Shown here one piece after another: positions 26,273 through 34,453 of a stretch of DNA of 64,000 bases. Below the pieces are notes generated by a model. The model was not told where the DNA came from, did not search any database, and saw only the letters and a program-made list of their open reading frames with translations. The first letter of the stretch is position 1. Each line of letters begins with the position of its first letter. Position numbers and translations under genes: made by a program. The stretch spans positions 62,001-126,000 of the forward strand of contig NZ_BSTT01000011.1 in NCBI RefSeq assembly GCF_030269685.1. Direction: 5' to 3'. This DNA comes from Actinomycetospora sp. NBRC 106378. GTDB taxonomy: Bacteria > Actinomycetota > Actinomycetes > Mycobacteriales > Pseudonocardiaceae.

Positions 26273-26911
26273 GTGAGCGAGAGCCCGGTCGGCCGGCTGT
26301 ACCTGTTGCGCCACGGGGAGACCGAGTGGTCGCGCTCGGGGCAGCACACCGGCCGCACCGACATCCCGCTCACCGAGCGCGGCCAGGAGCAGGCCCGCGT
26401 GGCCGGTGACCTCCTCCGCACCCTGCGCGGGGACGCCCAGCCGGCCCCGGTGGTCTGGTCCAGCCCCCGCACCCGCGCGCGGGCCACCGCCCGGCTCGCC
26501 GGGCTCACCGTCGACGACGTCCGGGAGGACCTCGTCGAGTGGGACTACGGCGACTACGAGGGCCGCACCACCCCCGACATCCGCACCGAGGACCCGGGCT
26601 GGACGATCTGGACCCACGCCGTCCCTCACGGCGAGTCCGACGAGGCGATCGCCAAGCGCATCGACGCCGTGATCGCCGACGCCGACCGTGAGCTCGCCGT
26701 CCGCGACGTCATCGTCGTCGGGCACGGCCACGCCTCCCGGGTGCTCGTCGCCCGCTACCTCGGTCTGCCGCCGTCGGCGGGCGTCGGGTTCGCGTTCGAC
26801 CCGGCGTCGGTGACCGTCCTCGGCCATGAGCGCGGCGAGCACCGCATCGACCTGCTCAACGTCCCCGGCGGCCTCGCCGAGCCCCCGCCCCCGCCCGCCG
26901 ACCGGCACTGA
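26273..26911 (+). CDS. Histidine phosphatase family protein
   Basis: A 212-residue phosphatase of the phosphoglycerate-mutase-like fold. The phosphohistidine motif is YLLRHGETEWS (RHG at about 14-16), followed by GRTDIPLTERG; the second histidine is in VVGHGHASRVL, and ARATA follows the SSPRT strand. The actinobacterial relatives are acid phosphatases. The start was chosen by AGGAGG 6 nt before GTG 26273. The C-terminus is a proline-rich tail (EPPPPPADRH). The substrate is unknown. Confidence 0.87.
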   Translation: MSESPVGRLYLLRHGETEWSRSGQHTGRTDIPLTERGQEQARVAGDLLRTLRGDAQPAPVVWSSPRTRARATARLAGLTVDDVREDLVEWDYGDYEGRTTPDIRTEDPGWTIWTHAVPHGESDEAIAKRIDAVIADADRELAVRDVIVVGHGHASRVLVARYLGLPPSAGVGFAFDPASVTVLGHERGEHRIDLLNVPGGLAEPPPPPADRH

Positions 26912-26918
26912 GCGCCCG

Positions 26919-27275
26919 CTACTGCTCCGCCCAGTCGCGTCCGGCCCGGGTGAGCACCCCGGCGAGCACCAGGACGCAGACGACCGCGAGCGGCACCCCG
27001 AGGTCGGGCCGTCCCGAGGTCACGCCCGCGTAGAAGGCGACACCGAGCCCGATCAGCTGGGCGACCACCACCGGTCCCCGGGCACCGCGGGCGCCCCGGG
27101 CCAGGGCGATGCCGGCCGCGGCCACCCCCACACCGAGCAGGAGCACGAAGGCCCAGACCTGGGGGGTCCCCAACAGCGCGAGCAGCACCGTGCCCGTGAC
27201 GACGAGCGCCACGCCCTCCCCCGCACAGACCAGTGCGGCCACCACGACGGACCGGGGCGGGGACGTCGACAGCAC
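26919..27275 (-). CDS. Small four-helix membrane protein, unknown function
   Basis: 118 residues with four hydrophobic segments: VVVAALVCAGEGVALVV, VLLALLGTPQVWAFVLLLGV, VVVAQLIGLGVAFYAGV and VPLAVVCVLVLAGVL. I recognise the general layout of small actinobacterial integral membrane proteins but no named domain. GTG 27275 is chosen because TACGCT lies 7 nt before it, which implies a leaderless mRNA. It converges on the histidine phosphatase and is divergent from the lipid kinase. Confidence 0.75.
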   Translation of the reverse strand: MLSTSPPRSVVVAALVCAGEGVALVVTGTVLLALLGTPQVWAFVLLLGVGVAAAGIALARGARGARGPVVVAQLIGLGVAFYAGVTSGRPDLGVPLAVVCVLVLAGVLTRAGRDWAEQ

Positions 27276-27361
27276 GGAATCCAGCGTAGGCGCCGGGCCG
27301 TGAGCGATCCGTGCCCCACGCCCGGCCCAACCACGCACCGTGCCGGGCTACGGTGAGTGCC

Positions 27362-28282
27362 GTGCGCGCCCTGCTCGTGGCCAATCCCTCGGCCACCACC
27401 ACCACGGCAGCGGGACGCGACGTCATCGCCCACGCCCTCGCCAGCGAGCTGAAGCTCGAGGTGGTGGCCACCCGGTACCGGGGCCACGCCGCGGAGCTGG
27501 CGTCCCGAGCGGCGGACGAGGGCGTGGACCTCGTCGTCGTGCTCGGCGGCGACGGCACCGTGAACGAGGCCCTCAACGGACTGCTCGTGAACGGCCCCCA
27601 CCCGCGGGTGCCCGCCCTCGGCGTCGTCCCCGGTGGGTCGGCCAACGTCTTCGCACGCGCCCTCGGTGCGCCCCGCGACCCGCTCGAGGCCACCCACCAG
27701 CTCCTGGGCGCGCTCGCCGCCGGTCGGAGCCGCACCGTCGGGCTCGGGAAGGCCGACGAGCGCTGGTTCAGCTTCAACGCCGGGCTCGGCTGGGACGCGG
27801 ACGTCATCGCCGCCATGGAGCGGCTGCGGGGCGACGGCCGGGAGGTCACGCCGACCCGCTACGTGAACACCGCGATCCGTCGCTGGGCGCGGGCCCGGGC
27901 GAACCCGCCGTCGCTCACGATCGAGATCCCCGGTGAGGAGCCGGTCGAAGGCACGAAGATGGCGATCGTCTCCAACACCGACCCCTGGACCTACCTCGGC
28001 GGCAACGCGGTCCGCACCAACCCGGGCTGTTCGTTCGACTCCGGGCTCGGCTTCTTCGCCATGCGCAATCTCGGCCTCCCGACGATCGCGCGCACCGTCC
28101 GCCAGATCCTGCGGCCCGGCGGCTTCCGCGGCCTGTCCTCGGTGGTCCGCCGCGACGACGTGCCCGCCCTGCGCATCACCTCCGAGGAGCCCGTCAACCT
28201 CCAGGTCGACGGCGACCACCTCGGGCGGCGCAGCGACGTGGAGTTCATGGCCGTGCCGGAGGCCCTGCGCGTCGTCGTGTAG
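27362..28282 (+). CDS. Diacylglycerol kinase family lipid kinase
   Basis: A 306-residue DagK/YegS-type kinase. The nucleotide-binding loop is VLGGDGTVNEALNG (about residues 58-71), then GVVPGGSANVFAR; the start of the protein, VRALLVANP, is the usual first strand. Such enzymes phosphorylate diacylglycerol or a related lipid. The start GTG 27362 is preceded by TACGGT at 7 nt; a GTG three codons earlier overlaps that box and is less likely. Confidence 0.87.
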   Translation: MRALLVANPSATTTTAAGRDVIAHALASELKLEVVATRYRGHAAELASRAADEGVDLVVVLGGDGTVNEALNGLLVNGPHPRVPALGVVPGGSANVFARALGAPRDPLEATHQLLGALAAGRSRTVGLGKADERWFSFNAGLGWDADVIAAMERLRGDGREVTPTRYVNTAIRRWARARANPPSLTIEIPGEEPVEGTKMAIVSNTDPWTYLGGNAVRTNPGCSFDSGLGFFAMRNLGLPTIARTVRQILRPGGFRGLSSVVRRDDVPALRITSEEPVNLQVDGDHLGRRSDVEFMAVPEALRVVV

Positions 28283-28894
28283 GCCGACACGCGTCCAGCA
28301 GTCGTGAGCCGCGTCACTTCCGGTCCGGCGGGCGTAGACCACAAGCCGACGAACGGCGGCTTGATCCGGCCTTCGGGGGACCCTGAGAGGTCTCTCCCAC
28401 GCCGTCGACAGGCTGCTCGGGAGCATACCGACCGCTCGTCGTCGTCCGACGCCCGGGTCGACGCCTCGTCGTGTCGCGTTTTCCGCTCGTCGCAGTGACC
28501 GCGCGGTCACGGTCCGCCGATATCCACTCACCGCCTGCGCAAGCCCGTCGAGCCGCTTGGGACTCGATCCAGACGCGTTCCTCCTGCAGATTCTTGGTCA
28601 TCCCCCGCGAGAGCCGGGCAGGAATGCGAGAGCGGAACTGCACGGCGGGTCCCCGGGAGTCGGTGAGAGATCACCGGAAACCGGAGGGCACGGGAGGCGG
28701 ACACCACCCGGTGGCCGACCGACGGCAAGGACGCCGCAGGTCGGGCGCGGGAGGGGTCGGACCTCCCCGCACACGAGAACGGTACCGAGGGACCGGACAT
28801 CCGGTCCCGTGGGATTCCGCCCCGAACGGAATGCCCCACGACGACGCAACCAGGTGCGCACCCCGAGTCGCACCCAGCTGAGGAGACCAGCACG
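28283..28894. other. 612-bp intergenic region upstream of whiB1
   Basis: No convincing gene is seen. It holds a perfect 16-bp palindrome GTGACCGCGCGGTCAC (28495-28510), a hairpin GGGACCGG-acat-CCGGTCCC (28789-28808) and an inverted repeat ATTCCG/CGGAAT (28814-28832). The ribosome binding site GAGGAG lies 9 nt before the whiB1 ATG. Its length fits the long, regulated upstream region known for whiB1 in mycobacteria. Confidence 0.5.
28495..28510. promoter_or_regulatory. Perfect 16-bp palindrome, candidate operator
   Basis: GTGACCGC and GCGGTCAC are exact complements. It resembles a CRP box in its GTGA/TCAC ends, but the spacer is 8 instead of 6 bases. It lies about 385 bp before whiB1. Confidence 0.45.
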
Positions 28895-29143
28895 ATGGAC
28901 TGGCGGAACGACGCTGCTTGCCGCGACGAGGACCCGGAACTGTTCTTCCCGATCGGGACGAGCGGCCCCGCCCTCACGCAGATCTCTCAGGCGAAGGCCG
29001 TGTGCCGCCGCTGCCCGGCGATGTCCGAGTGCCTGACCTGGGCCCTCGAGTCCGGCCAGGACGCCGGCGTCTGGGGCGGTGCCAGCGAGGACGAGCGCCG
29101 CGCCATGAAGCGCTACGGCGTGCGCATGGACGTCCAGGCCTGA
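28895..29143 (+). CDS. whiB1: WhiB family iron-sulfur transcription regulator, WhiB1 type
   Basis: 82 residues, same length as WhiB1 of M. tuberculosis and with the same opening, MDW then CRDEDPELFFP. Four cysteines for a [4Fe-4S] cluster are at 9, 37, 40 and 46 (AVCRRCPAMSEC). The GVWGG turn and the basic tail (RRAMKRYGVRMD) are present for binding SigA and DNA. WhiB1 is an essential, nitric-oxide-sensitive regulator in mycobacteria. Its position next to pdtaS is conserved there too. A strong terminator follows. Confidence 0.95.
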   Translation: MDWRNDAACRDEDPELFFPIGTSGPALTQISQAKAVCRRCPAMSECLTWALESGQDAGVWGGASEDERRAMKRYGVRMDVQA

Positions 29144-29198
29144 CCCGGCCCCGGGGACGGACGCTCGCTCCCCACGCGTTCGTCCCCACCCAGCACGG

Positions 29199-29238
29199 AA
29201 CGAAGGGCCCCTCCGGTCGAGCGGAGGGGCCCTTCGTT
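29199..29238. terminator. Strong terminator after whiB1
   Basis: Arms AACGAAGGGCCCCTCCG (29199-29215) and CGGAGGGGCCCTTCGTT (29222-29238) pair perfectly around a 6-nt loop, followed by CGTTCC. It lies 55 bp after the whiB1 stop and faces the convergent pdtaS. Confidence 0.88.
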
Positions 29239-29334
29239 CGTTCCGGGGGCGCCTCCCCCCGGTGCGAGGGGAACCCTCGCGCCACGAGAGCGCTCGAATC
29301 CTCCCCTCGCGAACGGCGTAGCGGCCGGGCGCGT

Positions 29335-29396
29335 TCGCGAGAGTGACGTGAGACAGGTTCCCCGGCGCGCGGGGATGCCTGGCGTGCCCTTCGCGG
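29335..29396. repeat. 62-nt palindromic repeat, copy 1
   Basis: It begins TTCGCGAGAGTGACGTGAGA and ends TGGCGTGCCCTTCGCGG. It is the same family, at the same 62-nt length, as the pairs at 42562-42712 and 57452-57596. It lies between the convergent whiB1 and pdtaS genes. A related but weaker stretch (CTCGCGAACGGCG) precedes it. The whole 29144-29514 gap holds only this, the terminator and one CCCGACGGCGGG motif (29406-29417). Confidence 0.6.
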
Positions 29397-29514
29397 ACAG
29401 CGGGTCCCGACGGCGGGTCGCGACGGCTGCCCGGCCCGGCGAGGGGCGCCCCCGGCCCACCTGTCCGCGCGAGGGTGCCCTTCGGTCGAGCGCGTCCGTG
29501 GCCCGGCCGGCGAC

Positions 29515-30996
29515 TCAGCGGCCGGTCAGCGGGATGCGGAGCTCCGCTCGGGTGCCACCGGTCGGCTCCGGGCGCAGCGAGAGGGTGCCCCCGAGCTCGG
29601 AGTCGACGAGCGTGCGCACGATCTGCAGGCCGAGTCCGGGCGCGCGCTCCAGGGAGAACGTGTCCGGCAGGCCCCGCCCGTCGTCGACGACGTCGATCTG
29701 CAACCGGCTCGCCGTCCGGGTCGCGACGATCCGCACCGACCCGGTCGACCCCTCGTCGAACCCGTGCTCGAGCGCGTTCGACACCAGCTCGGTGACCACG
29801 AGCACCAGCGGCGACGCCATGACCGCCGGGAGCACCCCGGCGCGGCCCTCGCGGGTCATCGTCAGCCCGGCGCCCGGGCGCACCAGGTCGTTCATCATCG
29901 GGAGGACCCCGGCGAGCACCTCGTCGATGTCGACCCGCTCGTCGACCGACGCCGCCAGCGACTCGTGCACCAGCGCGATCGAGGCCACCCGGCGCATCGA
30001 CTCGTTCAGCGCCGACCGCGCCTCCTCGTGCCGGGTGCGGCGGGCCTGCAGGCGCAGCAGCGCGGCGACGGTCTGCAGGTTGTTCTTCACGCGGTGGTGG
30101 ATCTCGCGGATCGTCGCGTCCTTGCTCATCAGCGCCCGGTCCCGGCGCCGCACCTCGGTGACGTCGCGGACGAGCACCAGCGCCCCGCTCGGCACCCCGC
30201 GCGGACGCAGCGGCAACGCGCGCAGCACCGCGGTCGCCCCGCGGCTCTCCAGCTCGGTGCGGGCCGACGGGGTACCGGCCAGGGCGTCGCGCACCACCGA
30301 CACCGCCTCGGCGCCCTCGAACGGGTCGGCCGACACCCGACGGGCGACCAGCGGCAGGTCGGCACCCACGAGCTCGTCCGACCAGCCGAGCCGGTGGAAG
30401 GCGGAGGCGGCGTTGGGGCTGGCGTAGAGCACGGTGCCGGCGGCGCTCACCCGTACCAGGCCGTCGCCGACGCGCGGGGAGGAGCGGCCCTCGTCGACCC
30501 CCTCCGCCGTCGGGAAGGTCCCGTCGGCGATCATCTGGCAGAGGTCGCCGGCGACGGCGAGGTAGGAGATCTCCAGCGTCGACGGGACGCGCGGGGCCGC
30601 GAGGTTCGTGTCGCGGCCGAGGACGGCGACGACGCGACCGTTCCACCCGACGGGCACCACCTCGCGGCGGATCGACCGCCCGCGGTGCCAGCGGGGCTGT
30701 TCCTCGCGGCGCATCGTCGTGTCGGTCAGGGCGCGGACCAGTTGCGGGTGCTGGGCGGCGGTGGCCGTGCCGCCGACCATGTCGTCGGGGTGGGCGGTCG
30801 GCGCGGTGGTCGGACGGCTGTGCGCGACACACACGAACGACGGCGTCTCGGCCTCGGTGACCGGCACCCACAGCAGGAAGTCGGCGAACGACAGGTCCGA
30901 GAGCAGCTGCCACTCCGAGGCCAGCCGCTGCAGGTGGGCGACCTCGTCCCCCGACAGCGAGGTGTGCGTGGCGAGCAGGAAGCTCAGCGTGCTCAC
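29515..30996 (-). CDS. pdtaS: Sensor histidine kinase PdtaS
   Basis: 493 residues, soluble, HisKA_2 type. The N-terminal GAF domain (about 1-140, with EWQLLSDLSFADFLLWVP as in mycobacterial PdtaS), a PAS domain (about 165-275) and the dimerisation motif EIHHRVKNNLQTVAALLRL (phospho-acceptor His at about 297-298) precede a HATPase domain with ELVSNALEHGF and DDGRGLP. In M. tuberculosis PdtaS signals to the antiterminator PdtaR and responds to c-di-GMP or to copper and nitric oxide. pdtaR is not in this window. The GTG at 30996 gives the conserved start (VSTLSFLL). It is divergent from the bL37 gene. Confidence 0.93.
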   Translation of the reverse strand: MSTLSFLLATHTSLSGDEVAHLQRLASEWQLLSDLSFADFLLWVPVTEAETPSFVCVAHSRPTTAPTAHPDDMVGGTATAAQHPQLVRALTDTTMRREEQPRWHRGRSIRREVVPVGWNGRVVAVLGRDTNLAAPRVPSTLEISYLAVAGDLCQMIADGTFPTAEGVDEGRSSPRVGDGLVRVSAAGTVLYASPNAASAFHRLGWSDELVGADLPLVARRVSADPFEGAEAVSVVRDALAGTPSARTELESRGATAVLRALPLRPRGVPSGALVLVRDVTEVRRRDRALMSKDATIREIHHRVKNNLQTVAALLRLQARRTRHEEARSALNESMRRVASIALVHESLAASVDERVDIDEVLAGVLPMMNDLVRPGAGLTMTREGRAGVLPAVMASPLVLVVTELVSNALEHGFDEGSTGSVRIVATRTASRLQIDVVDDGRGLPDTFSLERAPGLGLQIVRTLVDSELGGTLSLRPEPTGGTRAELRIPLTGR

Positions 30997-31050
30997 GGGC
31001 CCATCCAACCATCGGCGCACGGTCGTGCGGGCGCATGGGAGAATCGCCTC

Positions 31051-31125
31051 ATGTCGAAGCGCGCACGTCAGAAGCGGGACCGCAAGAAGAAGGGCTCGAA
31101 CCACGGCAAGCGTCCCAACAGCTGA
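31051..31125 (+). CDS. 50S ribosomal protein bL37
   Basis: A 24-residue, highly basic protein, MSKRARQKRDRKKK then GSNHGKRPNS. The ending NHGKRPN and the length are those of bL37, the small large-subunit protein seen in mycobacterial ribosomes near the peptidyl transferase region. The ATG has GGGAGA 6-11 nt before. A strong two-way terminator lies 20 bp after the stop. It is too short for most gene finders and is easily missed. Confidence 0.85.
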   Translation: MSKRARQKRDRKKKGSNHGKRPNS

Positions 31126-31145
31126 CGTGGTTCCGCCCCAGGACG

Positions 31146-31181
31146 ACGAAGGGCCCCCGGATCGCTCCGGGGGCCCTTCGT
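31146..31181. terminator. Bidirectional terminator between bL37 and rsrA
   Basis: Arms ACGAAGGGCCCCCGG (31146-31160) and CCGGGGGCCCTTCGT (31167-31181) pair perfectly around a 6-nt loop. It shares the GAAGGGCCC stem type with the whiB1 terminator. Confidence 0.87.
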
Positions 31182-31194
31182 GCGTTCCGGGAAC

Positions 31195-31536
31195 CTAGGC
31201 CCGACGCCAGGTCTCCACGCGCGTCGCGTTCACCTCGACGACCGTCCCGCTGGGCGTCCGCTCGACGCTGACCTGCGCCTGCTCGAGGACGGTCGCGCGG
31301 ATCCGTTCGCGGAGCTTCTGGTGCAGCGTGTCCGGCGCGCGCTCCCCGCCGCAGGTCCGGGCCAGGAGCGTCTTGACCTTCTCCTCCAGCCCGTAGCGGG
31401 CCAGGCAGGGGCCGCACTCCTCGAGGTGGCGGCGCAGCTGCGCGTCCCGCTCGGCGTCGCACTCGTGGTCGAGGAGCAGCCAGACCTCCGCGAGGACCTC
31501 CTCGCAGTCGGTCTCGTGGTGGTTGCCGCAGCTCAT
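31195..31536 (-). CDS. rsrA: Redox-sensing anti-sigma factor RsrA/RshA
   Basis: 113 residues. Cys11, His37, Cys41 and Cys44 occupy the positions of the zinc ligands and redox cysteines of Streptomyces RsrA (HLEECGPCL gives His37-x3-Cys41-x2-Cys44). When reduced it holds SigR; oxidation makes a disulfide, zinc leaves, and SigR is freed. The ATG overlaps the sigR stop by 4 nt. The C-terminal third ([19 protein letters not shown]) is variable. It converges on bL37. Confidence 0.94.
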   Translation of the reverse strand: MSCGNHHETDCEEVLAEVWLLLDHECDAERDAQLRRHLEECGPCLARYGLEEKVKTLLARTCGGERAPDTLHQKLRERIRATVLEQAQVSVERTPSGTVVEVNATRVETWRRA

Positions 31537-32240
31537 GCCTCGCTCACCCCGTCTCCCATGGTCGAGCTCCGCTGCGCTGCGTCTCCCGCACCGTCCCGGA
31601 TGAAACCGCGGTCGCGCGCGGTGTCGGTCAGCGCGTCGCGCAGCTGCCGCCGGCCGCGGTGCAGCCGCGACATGACGGTGCCGATCGGCGTGCCCATGAT
31701 CTCGGCGATCTCCTTGTAGGCGAACCCCTCGACGTCGGCGAGGTAGACCGCCATCCGGAAGTCGTCCGGCAGGGCTTGCAGCGCCTCACGGATGTCGGTG
31801 TCCGGCAGCCGGTCCAGCGCCTCGGCCTCGGCGCTCGGCAGGCCGGCCGACGAGTGCTCGGCCGACTGCGAGAGCTGGTAGTCGGTGATCTCGTCGGTGG
31901 AGTTCTGCTGCGGCTGCCGCTGCTTCTTGCGGTAGGTGTTGATGTAGGAGTTCGTGAGGATGCGGTAGAGCCAGGCCTTCAGGTTCGTCCCGGGCTTGAA
32001 CGACGTGAACGACGAGTACGCCTTGAGCACCGTCTCCTGGACCAGGTCCTCCGCGTCCGGCGGGTTGCGGGTCATCCGCATCGCGGCCGCGTACAGCTGG
32101 TCGACCATCGGCATCACGTCGCGCTCGAACCGTTCAGCGCGTGCAGCGACGGTCTCGGTCTCCAGGTCGGCGGGAGTGGACCCGCCCTGCTGCACGTCGG
32201 TCGACGGATCGACCTCCGCCTGCTCGACCGCCTCGGACAC
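31533..32240 (-). CDS. sigR: Thiol-stress ECF sigma factor SigR/SigH
   Basis: 235 residues from GTG 32240, which has GGAG 5 nt upstream. Region 2 contains [20 protein letters not shown] and [20 protein letters not shown]; region 4 contains [20 protein letters not shown]. These match M. tuberculosis SigH almost word for word. It controls thioredoxin and other thiol-repair genes. An in-frame ATG at 32372 would add 44 residues; it sits right after a SigR-type promoter, so a longer isoform like Streptomyces SigR' is likely. The rsrA gene follows with a 4-nt overlap. Confidence 0.95.
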   Translation of the reverse strand: MSEAVEQAEVDPSTDVQQGGSTPADLETETVAARAERFERDVMPMVDQLYAAAMRMTRNPPDAEDLVQETVLKAYSSFTSFKPGTNLKAWLYRILTNSYINTYRKKQRQPQQNSTDEITDYQLSQSAEHSSAGLPSAEAEALDRLPDTDIREALQALPDDFRMAVYLADVEGFAYKEIAEIMGTPIGTVMSRLHRGRRQLRDALTDTARDRGFIRDGAGDAAQRSSTMGDGVSEA

Positions 32241-32381
32241 CGCACTCCCTTCGCGCCACCGCTCGACGATGGCGTCGGATCGCGGGGAGGTTACCCCGGT
32301 GGGCGTGCGGACACCCCCCTCATCGGGGATGAGGAGTCGGATCGGGGTCCGCTCCATCGTCATGGCTGCCATGTCGGTGCC

Positions 32382-32407
32382 AACACGGTCCGGGGTGCGC
32401 CTGTTCC
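32382..32407 (-). promoter_or_regulatory. SigR-type promoter upstream of sigR
   Basis: On the minus strand GGAAC (32407-32403), an 18-bp spacer and GTT (32384-32382) match the SigR/SigH consensus GGAAY-N18-GTT. The expected start lies just before the ATG at 32372. This is the autoregulatory loop expected for SigR. Confidence 0.7.
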
Positions 32408-32476
32408 CTCGGCCCGGCAGGGCAGGAGGCATCCGGTGGCAGGAAGTCGCTGCGTCGGGCCTCCTAGGCTGCCGCC

Positions 32477-32965
32477 GTGGCCAAGCGATCCGCCGCCGGC
32501 ACCCCGGCCCTCGCCCTGCTCGCGAAGGCGGGCGTCCCGGTGACCACCCACGCCTACGAGGCGCCCGGCGTCGCCGCGTACGGCACCGAGGCGGCGGAGG
32601 CACTGGGCCTGGACCACACGCGGGTGTTCAAGACGCTCGTCGCCGAGGTGGACGGGCGGCCCGTGCTCGCGATGGTGCCGGTGTCGGGGTCGCTCGACCT
32701 CAAGGCCCTGGCCGCCGCACGGGGCGGCAAGAAGGCCGTGATGGCCGACGTGGCGGTGGCCGAACGGCTGACCGGCTCCGTCGCCGGGGGCATCTCGCCG
32801 CTCGGCTCCCGCACCCGCCTGCCCGTGGTGGTCGACGAGTCGGCCCTGCGCTTCGACACCGTGTTCTGCAGCGCCGGGAAGCGCGGGCTGCAGATGGAGC
32901 TCGCGCCCACCGACCTCGTCACGACGGCGGGTGCGACGACGGCCGCCGTCGCGACGCCGCCGTGA
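32477..32965 (+). CDS. ybaK: Cys-tRNA(Pro)/Cys-tRNA(Cys) deacylase YbaK family
   Basis: 162 residues of the YbaK/EbsC editing fold, which hydrolyses mischarged aminoacyl-tRNA. Visible are [13 protein letters not shown] with the catalytic lysine region, [17 protein letters not shown], and [17 protein letters not shown]. The GTG start at 32477 is preceded by TAGGCT at 6 nt, so the mRNA is probably leaderless. It is divergent from sigR, the same place as Rv3224B beside sigH in M. tuberculosis. Confidence 0.9.
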   Translation: MAKRSAAGTPALALLAKAGVPVTTHAYEAPGVAAYGTEAAEALGLDHTRVFKTLVAEVDGRPVLAMVPVSGSLDLKALAAARGGKKAVMADVAVAERLTGSVAGGISPLGSRTRLPVVVDESALRFDTVFCSAGKRGLQMELAPTDLVTTAGATTAAVATPP

Positions 32966-32979
32966 CCGAACGGTTGGTT
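32964..32979. promoter_or_regulatory. Candidate operator of the TetR gene
   Basis: GACCGAACGGTTGGTT agrees at 13 of 16 positions with the perfect palindrome AACCAACCGGTTGGTT. It overlaps the -10-like TACCCT (32979-32984), which is 6 nt before the TetR ATG. A closer match lies in the padC/SDR control region at 39323-39338. Confidence 0.45.
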
Positions 32980-32990
32980 ACCCTCGCGGG

Positions 32991-33569
32991 ATGCCGAAGG
33001 ACGGGAGCGCGACCCGGCGGCGCCTGCTGGACGCGGCGACCGCGGAGTTCTCGGCTCGCGGCATCGCCGGGGCCCGCGTCGACCGGATCGCCGCGGCCGC
33101 CGAGGCGAACAAGGCCCAGATCTACGCGTGGTTCGACTCCAAGGACGGCCTGTTCGACGCCGTCTTCCGCGAGCACCTGGCGCTGATCGTCGACCTCGTG
33201 CCCTTCGACGCGCACGACCTCCCGGGGTACGCGGTGCGCCTCTACGACGCCTACCTGCAGAGACCCGCCGTCATCCTGCTCGCGGTGTGGGCACGGCTCG
33301 AGCGCGTCCCGAGCGGCGACCTGCTCACCGCCGTCCGCGACGAGGTCGAGGGCAAGCACGCCGCGATCGCCGAGGCCCAGGCGCAGGGCCTGGTCGACGG
33401 GGCGTTCGAGCCCGCCGACGTGTATTCCCTGGTCATCGCGATGTCGATGACGTGGTCGCCCGCGGCGACGGTCGTCGCCGCCGCGCCCGGCGACCCGCAG
33501 CGCGACCACACCCGCCGTCGGGAAGCCCTGGCGCGGGCGGTGCGGGGCGCCCTGACCCCTTTCGGGTGA
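32991..33569 (+). CDS. TetR family transcriptional regulator
   Basis: 192 residues. The helix-turn-helix (about 10-52) reads TRRRLLDAATAEFSARGIAG then VDRIAAAAEANKAQIYAWFD. The C-terminal domain has the pattern of TetR proteins that follow an 'NKAQIYAWFDSK' recognition helix, with a tryptophan-containing dimer part. The ATG at 32991 is set by a -10 box 6 nt upstream. An operator-like site overlaps that box and recurs before the SDR gene, so its targets may include the phenolic acid genes. The ligand is unknown. Confidence 0.88.
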   Translation: MPKDGSATRRRLLDAATAEFSARGIAGARVDRIAAAAEANKAQIYAWFDSKDGLFDAVFREHLALIVDLVPFDAHDLPGYAVRLYDAYLQRPAVILLAVWARLERVPSGDLLTAVRDEVEGKHAAIAEAQAQGLVDGAFEPADVYSLVIAMSMTWSPAATVVAAAPGDPQRDHTRRREALARAVRGALTPFG

Positions 33570-33610
33570 CGAAGCGGCGGGTTGCGCACAACCGAAGGTC
33601 TACTGGCACC

Positions 33611-34447
33611 GTGCGCGTGCTCGTCGTCGTCCTCCTGCTCCTGGGCACGCTGTCCGGGTGCGCGTCGCTGGGGCTCGGCCGCGACGACACCGCCGCCGGG
33701 CAGGCGGCCCGCCCCGGTGCCCGCACCGACGCGGGGGCGGCCGAGTCGATCCGGACGGCGGCCCGCGCGACGGCCGCCGCCGGCGGCGCCACGGTGCAGG
33801 TCCGGTCCAACGGCCCGGCCCGTGACCGCTCCATCACGACGACGGGGTCCGGCGTCGTCGACTTCCGGGGCCGGACCTCCTCGACGGCGCTGCGCATCGG
33901 GGACCTGGGCCGCGTCGACGCGCTCGCGATCGGGCGGACGGCCTTCGGCGCCCTGCCCCTGCGGGCGATCAACGACATCTCCCGCGGCCGCCAGTGGGTG
34001 TCGGTGGCCCTGGACGACGTGGACCGCGGGCTCTTCGCCGACACCGTGATCCAGCTCGGCTCCGGGATCACCGGCAACCCCGCCGACCTCATGACGACGC
34101 TGCTCGCGATCCGCGACGACGTCGTCATGGTCGGGCCGGAGACGATCGCCGAGGTCCCGACGGTGCACTGGCGCGGCGACGTGGACCTCGCCGGCCTGCG
34201 CACCCTCGCGCCGGACCTCGGTCCGCTGGTGGACCGGCTGCGGGCGGACCAGGGGCTGACGGCGCTGCCGGTCGACGTGTGGGTCGACACCGAGGGGAAG
34301 GTCCGCCAGGTGAGCGAGACGCTCGTCCCCGGGCAGGCCACGACCACGATCACGCTCACCGACCTGCTCCCCCAGGCCACTGTCGTCGCGCCGCCCGCGG
34401 AGATGGTGCGCGACCTGTTCCGGGAGCTCCGGGCCCGGGCGAGCTGA
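33611..34447 (+). CDS. LppX/LprAFG-type lipoprotein
   Basis: 278 residues with a lipoprotein signal (VRVLVVVLLLLGTLSGC, lipobox LSGC, Cys 17). After a short Ala/Gly linker the chain forms the beta-rich LppX_LprAFG fold, seen as strands ATVQVRSNG, GSGVVDFRG and LPVDVWVDTEGKVRQVSETL. Members bind acylated lipids and help move them to the outer envelope in mycobacteria. The GTG at 33611 follows a weak -10 (TCTACT or TACTGG). It converges on the hydrolase gene. Confidence 0.82.
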   Translation: MRVLVVVLLLLGTLSGCASLGLGRDDTAAGQAARPGARTDAGAAESIRTAARATAAAGGATVQVRSNGPARDRSITTTGSGVVDFRGRTSSTALRIGDLGRVDALAIGRTAFGALPLRAINDISRGRQWVSVALDDVDRGLFADTVIQLGSGITGNPADLMTTLLAIRDDVVMVGPETIAEVPTVHWRGDVDLAGLRTLAPDLGPLVDRLRADQGLTALPVDVWVDTEGKVRQVSETLVPGQATTTITLTDLLPQATVVAPPAEMVRDLFRELRARAS

Positions 34448-34453
34448 CCGGGC

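Noticed and set aside
28495-28510. CRP site before whiB1
   Set aside because: The GTGA/TCAC ends are right, but the spacer is 8 bases and the CRP consensus needs 6.
28828-28850. SigR promoter before whiB1
   Set aside because: GGAAT is present, but the expected GTT 18 bp downstream is CAG.
28471-28881. Open frame of 136 codons upstream of whiB1
   Set aside because: Composition is Arg/Gly/Pro-rich in no known pattern, with several overlapping frames in the same region and no ribosome binding site.
32240-32603. Very long SigR start (356 codons)
   Set aside because: It would include the SigR-type promoter and the 5' part opposite ybaK. The GTG at 32240 and ATG at 32372 are better supported.
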